Of a stretch of DNA of 64,000 bases, positions 23,845 through 31,915 are shown one piece after another; position 1 is the first letter of the stretch; each line of letters starts with the position of its first letter. The translations under genes were made by a program, and so were the position numbers. Source of the stretch: Candidatus Zhuqueibacterota bacterium (GTDB lineage: Bacteria > Zhuqueibacterota > Zhuqueibacteria > Oceanimicrobiales > Oceanimicrobiaceae); contig JAJDAF010000039.1 in assembly GCA_029261995.1 (NCBI GenBank), positions 186,001-250,000 on the forward strand, given 5' to 3'. Below the pieces are notes generated by a model. That model ran no database searches and had not been told where the DNA came from. It worked only from the letters and a program-made list of their open reading frames with translations.

Positions 23845-26087
23845 TGAAACACAGCACAGTGGCAGTGCAAATCATCCTTGGATTGACCATCACCTGCCAA
23901 GTCGCGGCTCAGGATAGTTTTCCCTGGCCGGTCACGCCCTTTAACTCCAGCCAGGAAATTACCGGCAATTTTTCTGAGTACCGCAGTACTTCGGCAAATG
24001 GCCACTTTCACAATGGAACGGATATCCCGAAGCCAGACGGCTCACCGGTTTACTCCGTCAAGAATGGTGTGGTCACAAGCATGAGCGCCCAGGGCTCCAG
24101 CGCCTTTGTCCGGGTGAACGATGTGGCATACGTGCACATTCAACCGAACCCGTCCCTGTCCCTTGGTGATTCGGTGTTCGCGCAGCAGACTGTTCTTGGC
24201 GCCATTTTATCCGGGCAGGGCCATGTTCATTTCACCAATGGATTTGTCGGTTCAGAGAGGAGTAGCGTGCTGGCCGGCAGTGGCTTGACGCCCTACCAAG
24301 ATCCCTGGCCGCCGATTATTCGATTCGTGGAATTCTACCAGAACAACACCACGAACAAGCTGCGCAACGAGGCGCTAAGTGGCCCGGTTGACATCGTGGT
24401 GAAAGTTGACGAACAAAATGGCCCGCCGTCGTCGAGGCTGTCCCGTCGCAACAACGGCACCTACAAGATCGGCTACAAGATTCTCTCCGCGGACACGGCC
24501 CAGGTTGTTTTCGAGCCAGCAGGTGAAGGCGTGCGCTTTCAGTTCGATCGCAAACCCAATAATGCCTGGGTGAATATCGTCTATTTTCGCAAGCTCTCCA
24601 GCACCACCAGCCATGCCTATCAGGTCACCAACGATGTCAGCCGCGACAATTTCTGGAACACGGCAGACCTGCTACCAGGCTCGTACGTCGCTATGGCCTT
24701 TACAGAAGATACGCGCGGCAATACCGACACCTCGTACGTCGCCGTGCAAGTCAAGGAAACCGACTCAATTGCGCCCGGGCAGCCTGAACTTAGACAGGTT
24801 GTAGAAACTGAGGACGGCATGCGCCTGACCTGGCAGCCGAATTCCGACGCGGATCTGGCCGGATACCGGCTCTACTTCAGCTTTGACAACGAAACCTGGA
24901 ATCTGTTCCGCGACGAAACCGTCTACACGCCCTCGGTCACGGACACCACCATCGACCAGATTCTGAGGAGAGACGTCTATTTCCGAATCACCGCGGTGGA
25001 TGACGCCGCCATCCCGAACGAAAGCGTTGTGTCCGATGTCTACGGCCTGAGCAACGGCGACTTTCCGCACAAAGTGCTCATTGTCGATGGCTTCGACCGC
25101 ACGGAGGGCGCCTGGGCCGCGCCAAACCATGACTTCGCTCTGCAATATGGCAAGGCCATCTTTGCCGCGGGCATCAGCTTTGACACCGTGCCCAATGAGT
25201 CCGTTGTCGCAGGACTTGTCACGCTGCAGGATTACGACGCCCTGGTTTGGTTCGTCGGCGATGAAGCTGAACTCTCGGAAACCCTGGGATCGGATGAACA
25301 GACTCTGCTTTCGGACTATTTGAATGACGGCGGCAACCTGTTTCTAAGCGGCGCCAATATCGCGTGGGATCTGACGGCCTCAGATTCAGCAACGGCCGAA
25401 GACCTGAGCTTTGTGCGCGAACGCCTGCACGCAGACTTTGTCACCCGACGGCTGGCGAGCACATCAATTTCCGGTAGCTCAGGCTCGATATTCGAAGGAT
25501 TGACTCTGAATCTCGAAGGCGGTTCCTACCATGCTGAGATGTCGGATGCGGTGGCAGCGATTTCCGGCGCACAGACTGCGCTCGAATACTCAAACGGCGA
25601 ATCCGCGGCAATTACCTACTCTGGCCCAACCAACGATGGCGTAACCCAGCATTTGGTCTATCTTGCGGCGCCATTTGAAACGATTGCTGACGAAACATCC
25701 AGGCTGGAAATCATGCGGAGGGCACTTAACTTCTTCTTTGACCTGTCCACTTCGGTCGATGGTCAGAATACCCAGGCTGGACAAATTCCGAAACGTTTTG
25801 CGCTGGACGCCAACTACCCGAATCCTTTTAACCCGGAGACCCGGATTCGCTTTCATCTGCCGCAGCGCGCGGACGTGACACTTACTATCTTCAACGCTCT
25901 GGGCAAAACCGTGCGAGTGCTTTCCAACAAATCTTTCGTCGCGGGGCATCACGAAATGGTCTGGGATGGAATCGACACATCCGGGCGGCAGGTCGCTAGC
26001 GGGCTCTACATTGTGCGGATGCTCGCCTCGACGCCGGAATCTGGCTCGTTTTTCGAACAGGCTCGCAAGCTCACCCTGCTCAAGTAG
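23844..26087 (+). CDS. secreted M23-type metallopeptidase with FnIII, GATase-like and T9SS sorting domains
   Basis: A 747-residue secreted protein. Signal peptide 1-22 (QVAAQD). Residues about 30-135 form an M23/LytM-like domain with the zinc motif HFHNGTDIP (H-x-G-x-D spacing) and the HVHF pair, so the endopeptidase site looks intact although the domain is short. About 320-410 is FnIII (LTWQPNSDADLAGYRLYFS). About 420-640 looks like a class-I glutamine-amidotransferase-like Rossmann domain (KVLIVDGFDR, YDALVWFVGDEAELS, GGNLFLSGANIAWDL) without an obvious nucleophile. The end is a sorting domain (DANYPNPFNPETR to RKLTLLK). It probably cuts peptide cross-links or a surface protein; being next to an amidase and L,D-transpeptidase favours murein. 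Confidence 0.82.
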   Translation: MKHSTVAVQIILGLTITCQVAAQDSFPWPVTPFNSSQEITGNFSEYRSTSANGHFHNGTDIPKPDGSPVYSVKNGVVTSMSAQGSSAFVRVNDVAYVHIQPNPSLSLGDSVFAQQTVLGAILSGQGHVHFTNGFVGSERSSVLAGSGLTPYQDPWPPIIRFVEFYQNNTTNKLRNEALSGPVDIVVKVDEQNGPPSSRLSRRNNGTYKIGYKILSADTAQVVFEPAGEGVRFQFDRKPNNAWVNIVYFRKLSSTTSHAYQVTNDVSRDNFWNTADLLPGSYVAMAFTEDTRGNTDTSYVAVQVKETDSIAPGQPELRQVVETEDGMRLTWQPNSDADLAGYRLYFSFDNETWNLFRDETVYTPSVTDTTIDQILRRDVYFRITAVDDAAIPNESVVSDVYGLSNGDFPHKVLIVDGFDRTEGAWAAPNHDFALQYGKAIFAAGISFDTVPNESVVAGLVTLQDYDALVWFVGDEAELSETLGSDEQTLLSDYLNDGGNLFLSGANIAWDLTASDSATAEDLSFVRERLHADFVTRRLASTSISGSSGSIFEGLTLNLEGGSYHAEMSDAVAAISGAQTALEYSNGESAAITYSGPTNDGVTQHLVYLAAPFETIADETSRLEIMRRALNFFFDLSTSVDGQNTQAGQIPKRFALDANYPNPFNPETRIRFHLPQRADVTLTIFNALGKTVRVLSNKSFVAGHHEMVWDGIDTSGRQVASGLYIVRMLASTPESGSFFEQARKLTLLK

Positions 26088-26117
26088 CGCCTGCAAACCC
26101 CAGGGAGGCGACCCACT

Positions 26118-28529
26118 ATGATAAGAAACTATCTGAAGGTGGCCCTAAGAAGTCTATCGAGACACAAGGTCATTTCTTTCGTCAAGACACTTGGCCTCGC
26201 CGTCAGTCTCGCCTGCTGTATCGTCATTTTGTTTCTGATCCGCCATGAGCTTTCCTACGACAGATTTCACGAGCACCCGGATCAGATTCTTCGAGTCCTT
26301 CCCGACCTGCCGAACTCCAAAGTGCAAAGTCTGCCGTTTCCGCTCATCCCTGCCCTGGCAAGTGAATTCCCGGAAATCATTCAATCCGTGAGGTTATTTT
26401 CAGAGGCCGCCAATGTGAGAATTGGGCTAGAGATATTCAACGAAGATATCCTATACGTTGATTCGGAGTTCCTGGAAATATTCTCCTTCCCTCTGGCGAA
26501 AAGTATTCATGAGAAGCCGTTATACAGCAGAGGTTCAGTCATTCTCAGCCACGAATCCGCCGTCCAGTATTTTGGCGACACTGATGCTGTCGGAAAAACG
26601 ATAGAAATCTCGCGAGGAGCGCAATTCAAGCAATTTGTCGTCGAAGCCGTGGCGCAACCGATACCTGATGAATCCAGCATCAGTTTTTCATTTCTTTTGC
26701 CAATCTCCAATCTGGAAAACACAGAACTAGCTTCGAGTTGGCGTCAATTCCAATTGACCGGCTTCGTGCGGTTGCTCGACCACGCTCACCTTGAAGCATT
26801 GTCCAGCAAGCTGCCGCCGTTCTTGAAAAAGTATATGGGTATTGACATCGCAACCGACGACTACTATGCACAGCATAAGGGGCTGAAGTTCCAATCGTTG
26901 ACGAACTATCATTTAGGACAAGAGCCGCGTAGTGCTGGTTTGCGAAGTGTCGTTGATATCGATTATCTCTACATTCTCAGTGTGGTGGCCATTTGCATCC
27001 TGTTCATCGCCTGTTTCAACTTCATGCTGCTCGCGATCGGTCAATCATCCACCCGCTTCAAGGAGGTTGGAGTGCGCAAAGTGCTCGGCGCAAAGCGATC
27101 ACAGCTTGTGCAGCAGTTTTGGTTTGAAGCCATTCTACTGAGTCTTGTTGCTCTTGCCGCTGGAGCCGTTGTCGCCCAGTTGATGCTGCCACGATTTAAC
27201 CAAATCGCCGGTTTGGACCTGAGCCTGGATTACACCGGCAACGTGACTTCGGCAATCTGCCTGGCAGGACTCATGGTGCTGGTCGGAATCACTGTTGGAA
27301 GCTATCCCGCAATATTCATTTCGAGACAGTCAACGGATGCGGTAATGAAAGGCCGGCAGAAATTGACTGGCCACAACCGGTTCACCCAAGCGCTGATTGT
27401 CACGCAGTTTGTTCTTTCAATTTGCTTGCTTATCAGCGCCACCATGATCAACAGACAACTGCATTTCGTGCAGAACAAGGATCTAGGCTTCAATGCAAAT
27501 CATGTCGTTGTAGTTCCAACGCTCGAGGCTTCAGGTGAAATGTCAGACGGGGCGGAACTGCTGCAATACTACAAGGCCGAACTGGCAGCCAACCCGGGTA
27601 TCATCAACGTCGCCGGAGCGTCAGGTTCATTTCAACGGGGCTTTGTAACATTCTCCTTCTTCACCCAGGAAGACGGCACAGTCAGCGATGTTGGAAGCTA
27701 TGTGGTTGACGAGAATTTTCGAAGAACAATGGAACTTGAAATCATCGAAGGAAGAGACTTTCTTCCGGCCAGTGGCGATGCTGGCAAATCAATGATTGTC
27801 AACGAGACCTTCATGAAGGATTTTTCTGGCATCGCGAAACGAAACCAGCCATTCCCTTACAGAATCCTGGGACACGAACGGTTGAAAATCGTAGGCGTTG
27901 TCAAGGATTTCAACTTCTTGTCTCTCAAACGGCATGTTTTGCCGGCCGCCCTGGTCCTGGGACAAACCGCTCGTGGGTCTCTGAAAGGAAAAGTCGATTG
28001 CATCCTCGTTCGCGTGCGACCGCAGGGCATTGCCGAGAGTTTAGATGCTCTGAAACGCATTTGGCAGAAATACCGGCCAAACCTGGCTTTCAGGTACAAT
28101 TTTATGGACGAGGACGTCGCGGGACAGTACAGCGCGGAAGCGATGTGGCATAAGCTCATCACCATTGCGGCCACTTTCGCCATCGTGATTGCCTGCATGG
28201 GACTCATCGGACTAACGTCACTTGCCGTGGCGCAAAGAAAACGCGAGATTGGAATCAGGAGGGTCTTCGGGGCTAGCGTCACTCAACTCTTGCAGCTTCT
28301 CAACAGGGAATTGCTCATATTATTGCTCACGGCATACGCTATTTCATGGCCCGTAAGCTACTATATCGCTAGCCAATTCCTTCAGAGTTTTGCCTACAAA
28401 ACACCAATTGATTTCGGACTATTCATCATCTGCGGGCTTATTACATTTGTCCTGTCCGCATTGAGCGTCAACTCGCTTCTGATCAAAGCAGCCATGCAGA
28501 ATCCTGTGAATATCCTTAGAACGGAGTAA
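26118..28529 (+). CDS. ABC transporter permease, duplicated MacB_PCD/FtsX type
   Basis: An 803-residue inner-membrane protein of the FtsX/MacB superfamily. A transmembrane segment at about 20-43 is followed by a periplasmic MacB_PCD-like domain to about 280, three segments near 285-400 (SVVAICILFIACFNFMLLAIG, VGVRKVLGAKR), then a second copy: a segment near 430-450, a periplasmic domain, and three segments near 685-795 (ACMGLIGLTSLAVAQRKREIGIRRVFGAS). The GVRKVLGA and GIRRVFGA loops are the expected contacts with the ATPase. No ATPase gene is near, so it must use one encoded elsewhere. It starts 30 bases after the M23 gene. FtsX-type permeases commonly activate murein hydrolases, which fits the neighbours, but many members export lipids or peptides. 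Confidence 0.85.
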   Translation: MIRNYLKVALRSLSRHKVISFVKTLGLAVSLACCIVILFLIRHELSYDRFHEHPDQILRVLPDLPNSKVQSLPFPLIPALASEFPEIIQSVRLFSEAANVRIGLEIFNEDILYVDSEFLEIFSFPLAKSIHEKPLYSRGSVILSHESAVQYFGDTDAVGKTIEISRGAQFKQFVVEAVAQPIPDESSISFSFLLPISNLENTELASSWRQFQLTGFVRLLDHAHLEALSSKLPPFLKKYMGIDIATDDYYAQHKGLKFQSLTNYHLGQEPRSAGLRSVVDIDYLYILSVVAICILFIACFNFMLLAIGQSSTRFKEVGVRKVLGAKRSQLVQQFWFEAILLSLVALAAGAVVAQLMLPRFNQIAGLDLSLDYTGNVTSAICLAGLMVLVGITVGSYPAIFISRQSTDAVMKGRQKLTGHNRFTQALIVTQFVLSICLLISATMINRQLHFVQNKDLGFNANHVVVVPTLEASGEMSDGAELLQYYKAELAANPGIINVAGASGSFQRGFVTFSFFTQEDGTVSDVGSYVVDENFRRTMELEIIEGRDFLPASGDAGKSMIVNETFMKDFSGIAKRNQPFPYRILGHERLKIVGVVKDFNFLSLKRHVLPAALVLGQTARGSLKGKVDCILVRVRPQGIAESLDALKRIWQKYRPNLAFRYNFMDEDVAGQYSAEAMWHKLITIAATFAIVIACMGLIGLTSLAVAQRKREIGIRRVFGASVTQLLQLLNRELLILLLTAYAISWPVSYYIASQFLQSFAYKTPIDFGLFIICGLITFVLSALSVNSLLIKAAMQNPVNILRTE

Positions 28530-28554
28530 TCGAGGCATTGGCGGGCAACGACTC

Positions 28555-28591
28555 CCAGCCTTGCGAAGGTTTGGAACCTTCGCAAGGCTGG
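28555..28591. terminator. perfect 17-bp inverted repeat between convergent genes
   Basis: CCAGCCTTGCGAAGGTT (28555-28571), a 3-base loop, then its exact reverse complement (28575-28591). It separates the convergent permease and T9SS cargo genes and probably acts as a transcription stop, but neither side has a clean T run, so it may instead be a dispersed REP-like palindrome. Confidence 0.6.
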
Positions 28592-28597
28592 TGAACT

Positions 28598-30280
28598 CTA
28601 CTTCAACAACGTCATGCGCCGGCTTTGAATGAAGCTCCCGATTCTCAGTGTTACGAAATAGACGCCGCTTGTCACCTGTTGTCCTGAACGATTTCTTCCA
28701 TCCCAGACCGTGCTGTGCTCACCCGCGGTCATCGTATCGTCCACCAAGGTCTTCACCTCGGCGCCCACCAAATCATAGACCTTCAATGAAACCTGTCCGC
28801 TGCGCACCAGTTCATAGCGAATGCTGGTCGTTGGGTTGAAGGGATTTGGGTAGTTGGCATACAGTTGATGGCTTCTTGGCAGCGCTTGTAGATCTCCCTT
28901 TACACTTACCGCGACTCCCACTGCAAACGTGTCGGCCCCGGTGGTCGTAAACGAATTGGTTTCGCCCTCACCCGGAGGTGAAATGAAGAAAACGTGCTCG
29001 TTGGCGTTTTCCGTGAACACTATGTTGCCGGCAGCATCGAAGTCAAATGTCGCGTTGCTGCTGATGTTGTTGTCCGTAACGAAATAGAGATCATCCTCGG
29101 TGATGATCCTAACTGTGTCCGGAAAAATGGAATTCAAATCATCGACGCGCCAAATGCCGTCCTGATCATTCCCTCCTTCGGCCCTTGTGCAATAGTAAAG
29201 AATGTCGTCAGACGAAGTCGGGTCAGAACCACGGTCCACAAACAAGTCGATTGAAATGAATGTGCGATTGGCGTCAAGGAACCACAGAGCATCGTTGTCT
29301 GAGACCGGCAAAGTTCCGGAGATGTCGTATTTGCGTATGCCCTGCCCCTCGGCATCAAGATCGACCCTGGTGCGTAAACTCAGGTACATGAGGCCATCAT
29401 CGTCCAGAGTCACCTGCCGCGGAAAAGCAGTGCTGAAGCTCGCAATGGTTTCCGGTGTTCCGCCAAAGGTGTCAGCGGCGCCGATGACTGCCCGCAAGAC
29501 CTGATTGTCCGCACAAACGTAGATGGTGAGATCATCGCCGCTACCCGTGACAAACAGCCCGCGCGGATTTGTCAAGCCACTGATGACAACCGTGGTGCTG
29601 AAATCTCGGTTAACCCGCAGAATCTCGCCGCGATCGCCGTTGGAGACGTAGAGATGTCCACCGGAATCCATATCAACGTGCAATGGAGCGGTGCCGCCGT
29701 AATCGACGCTTCCTGATGAGCTGAGGTCCGCGGCCACAAGGGCGGGGTCGTGAAAAGAGCCGTCCGGGTTAAAAATATTGATTCCAGTGCCCAGAGGTCC
29801 GCCATCATTTGAGGTGAACGCTTTGCCAAACCATGGATCAGCCTGGTTTCTCACGACAGCGACGCCGCGGCTAAAAATATCGATATCGCCGGAATCGTAG
29901 AACATGGTCCAGTCTGTGGTTGAATGGTTTGGTTGCTCTGCTGTGACCCGGAATACGTAATTCTTGCCGGCCTCAGCACCTGTGCCATCCCACATCACGC
30001 TATTGGCGCCGCGGCTCATTGCGCCAGCATCGATTTGACCCACAACTTGCTGGCTTCCCGAATCCACTATCTCAACCACGACCACGCTAGCCGTATCATT
30101 CAAGAAAAACGAAAGCATCGCCGGACTACCATCGGAAAAATTGCCGTCAAACGCAGAGCTGTCCGGATTGCTGACCGTGAGCTGAGAAGCGTAGACATTT
30201 GCCAGGGCTTCGCTTACATTCAGTTGAATGGCGGAAACGACAACGACAAACAACCACAGCTTTGATGTGAGACATTTCAT
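28598..30280 (-). CDS. T9SS cargo: NHL/SMP-30-type beta-propeller with sorting domain
   Basis: A 560-residue secreted protein. The start ATG 30280 follows GGGAG with 7-base spacing. Signal peptide about 1-27 (SEALAN). Residues 30-110 resemble a FlgD-type Ig fold (GQIDAGAMSRGANSVMWDG). About 125-455 is a six-bladed propeller of NHL/SMP-30 type with blade signatures such as DMDSGGHLYVSNGDRGEILRV, GLTNPRGLFVT, VTLDDDGLMYLS and FDFDAAGNIVFTENAN. The sorting domain opens YANYPNPFNPTTS and ends RRMTLLK. No catalytic residues are evident. It is the last of three minus-strand cargo genes, but about 160 bases and a terminator separate it from the middle one, so it is probably its own transcript. Confidence 0.83.
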   Translation of the reverse strand: MKCLTSKLWLFVVVVSAIQLNVSEALANVYASQLTVSNPDSSAFDGNFSDGSPAMLSFFLNDTASVVVVEIVDSGSQQVVGQIDAGAMSRGANSVMWDGTGAEAGKNYVFRVTAEQPNHSTTDWTMFYDSGDIDIFSRGVAVVRNQADPWFGKAFTSNDGGPLGTGINIFNPDGSFHDPALVAADLSSSGSVDYGGTAPLHVDMDSGGHLYVSNGDRGEILRVNRDFSTTVVISGLTNPRGLFVTGSGDDLTIYVCADNQVLRAVIGAADTFGGTPETIASFSTAFPRQVTLDDDGLMYLSLRTRVDLDAEGQGIRKYDISGTLPVSDNDALWFLDANRTFISIDLFVDRGSDPTSSDDILYYCTRAEGGNDQDGIWRVDDLNSIFPDTVRIITEDDLYFVTDNNISSNATFDFDAAGNIVFTENANEHVFFISPPGEGETNSFTTTGADTFAVGVAVSVKGDLQALPRSHQLYANYPNPFNPTTSIRYELVRSGQVSLKVYDLVGAEVKTLVDDTMTAGEHSTVWDGRNRSGQQVTSGVYFVTLRIGSFIQSRRMTLLK

Positions 30281-30393
30281 ATGTCTTCTCCCTTGTGCTA
30301 GAGATGAAATTGAAAAACAGGATGCTTGATCCTGGTCAGATTAGTGATGTGTTCAGATTAGGGCAGTGGTGCGGTGGTTACGAAAAAGAAAGG

Positions 30394-30432
30394 ATGCGGG
30401 AGCCGTCCGGCACTGAGCCGGGGCTCCCGCAT
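30394..30432 (-). terminator. intrinsic terminator after the 30440-31885 gene
   Basis: ATGCGGGAGCC (30394-30404) pairs with GGCTCCCGCAT (30422-30432), with an inner CCGG-containing loop. On the minus strand the stem is followed by CCTTTCTTTTTCG, a T-rich tail, so it ends the transcript of the cargo gene whose stop is at 30440. Confidence 0.8.
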
Positions 30433-30439
30433 GCACAAA

Positions 30440-31885
30440 TCACTTGGTTAGAACCATCTTCTTGACTGACTTGAACTGGCCCGCTTCCAGCTTGTAGAAA
30501 TACATGCCCGATTGCAGGTCGCCGGCATTGAAGGCAGCCTGGTAGGCTCCAGCAGTCATGCGTTGATCCAGAAGCGTGCTGACTTTCTGGCCCAGAAGGT
30601 TGAAGATTTCCAGGGTCACATGTTCGTCGCGTGCGATCTCAAATTGGATCGTCGTACCCGGGTTGAAAGGATTCGGGTAGTTCTGGCTCAGTGAAAAACC
30701 CTCAGGCACGAGGTCCGTGGTCTTTTCAACACTGACAATGGTGCCAAGATCGCCGTCGAAGAGCCATTTCTCTACGGCCCAACCATACCAGGTCTGCAGG
30801 TAGACAGCGCCTTCGCTGGCCTCGATATCGACATCCATCACAGAGGTGAAGCCGCCGGACAGGCCTCTGCCGGAGGCATCCGTGAAGCTGCCGTTCTGGT
30901 CAAAATTCCACTGAGCAACATCGATGGTGTCGTTGTTGGTACCGGTGGCGGGGTCGATGACGTAGACGCGTCCATAGATGTAGCCGCCCGGGTCTCCGCC
31001 AAAAAACAGCGTGTCAACCGCAGCGAAAAGCGCCCCTGGATCATCCATGAAGCCGAGGCCCAAAACCGAAGGAGTAGCAACGCCGGTACCTTCCGGCTCA
31101 AATACGTCTTCGGGAGATAGCGTGAAATCAAAGCTGGCGTCGGCGGTGTAGCCAGATGCCGGCGAACCGGTAAACTTCAGGATGGTTCGACCCGAGGTTT
31201 GGCTGACAAACACTTGCGTGCCGTCGCCAGACGCGGTAATGCCACGATATTCCCCAAGGGGCAAATCGATGGTTGCAACCGGGGCGCTGTCGTGCGAGGT
31301 GTCCCAGGCGGCTCCGGCGTCACCAACAGGGGCATAAACCTTGACCTCGTTGGTCTTGGTGTCGTCACCGTTCAAATCACAGACGTAGACATAGCCATTA
31401 CTGTCTACTTCGATGGCCCAGATTTGCTCGGTGCCGGTTTCCATGCGATTGGCCGTGCTGTTGACGGCTGTGTCCGTCAACTCGAACACCAGGATGTTGT
31501 GGTTACCGTCATTGTTGGCCAGGAAGACTAGATTGCCATACCCCGCCACTTGGAACGCGTCGGTCAACTCGACTCGGTCTAGAATATTCTCCCAGAAGCC
31601 GACTTCGGAGCCGGTCGGTGCAGGCTCCAGTCTACCGCTTACAGAATCCGCGCCCACATAGCCAACCAGATAATTGATGAGACTGGCATCGTCGGACGAA
31701 CCGCGGGTGACCAGGGCGACGAAATCATTCGCATCAATGACCGCCACGCTGGTGGTGCGGTTCAGGGTTCCGTTGGCGCCATCATCAAGAGTGACGTACT
31801 GTGTCATCCATTCATCTGTCTGCGAAAAGGCCATCAGCGGCACCAAAACGATTGCACTCACAAGAACAGCTAACGATTTTCTCAT
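30440..31885 (-). CDS. T9SS cargo: beta-propeller protein with sorting domain
   Basis: A 481-residue secreted protein of unknown function. GGAGG precedes ATG 31885 closely. Signal peptide 1-21 (LMAFSQ). Residues about 30-385 are beta-rich with propeller-like blades (NLVFLANNDGNHNILVFEL, IWAIEVDSNGYVYVCDLNG, GITASGDGTQVFVSQTSG, VDIEASEGAVYLQTWYG). The sorting domain opens SQNYPNPFNPGTT and ends KKMVLTK, a slight variant of the usual RRMTLLK. The gene lies 30 bases after its upstream neighbour at 31916-33697 and the two are probably co-transcribed; a strong terminator follows. No enzyme motif is visible, so binding of a surface ligand or structural role is the most that can be suggested. Confidence 0.82.
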   Translation of the reverse strand: MRKSLAVLVSAIVLVPLMAFSQTDEWMTQYVTLDDGANGTLNRTTSVAVIDANDFVALVTRGSSDDASLINYLVGYVGADSVSGRLEPAPTGSEVGFWENILDRVELTDAFQVAGYGNLVFLANNDGNHNILVFELTDTAVNSTANRMETGTEQIWAIEVDSNGYVYVCDLNGDDTKTNEVKVYAPVGDAGAAWDTSHDSAPVATIDLPLGEYRGITASGDGTQVFVSQTSGRTILKFTGSPASGYTADASFDFTLSPEDVFEPEGTGVATPSVLGLGFMDDPGALFAAVDTLFFGGDPGGYIYGRVYVIDPATGTNNDTIDVAQWNFDQNGSFTDASGRGLSGGFTSVMDVDIEASEGAVYLQTWYGWAVEKWLFDGDLGTIVSVEKTTDLVPEGFSLSQNYPNPFNPGTTIQFEIARDEHVTLEIFNLLGQKVSTLLDQRMTAGAYQAAFNAGDLQSGMYFYKLEAGQFKSVKKMVLTK

Positions 31886-31915
31886 AATACTCCCTCCATT
31901 TTGTTGAGAATAGAT

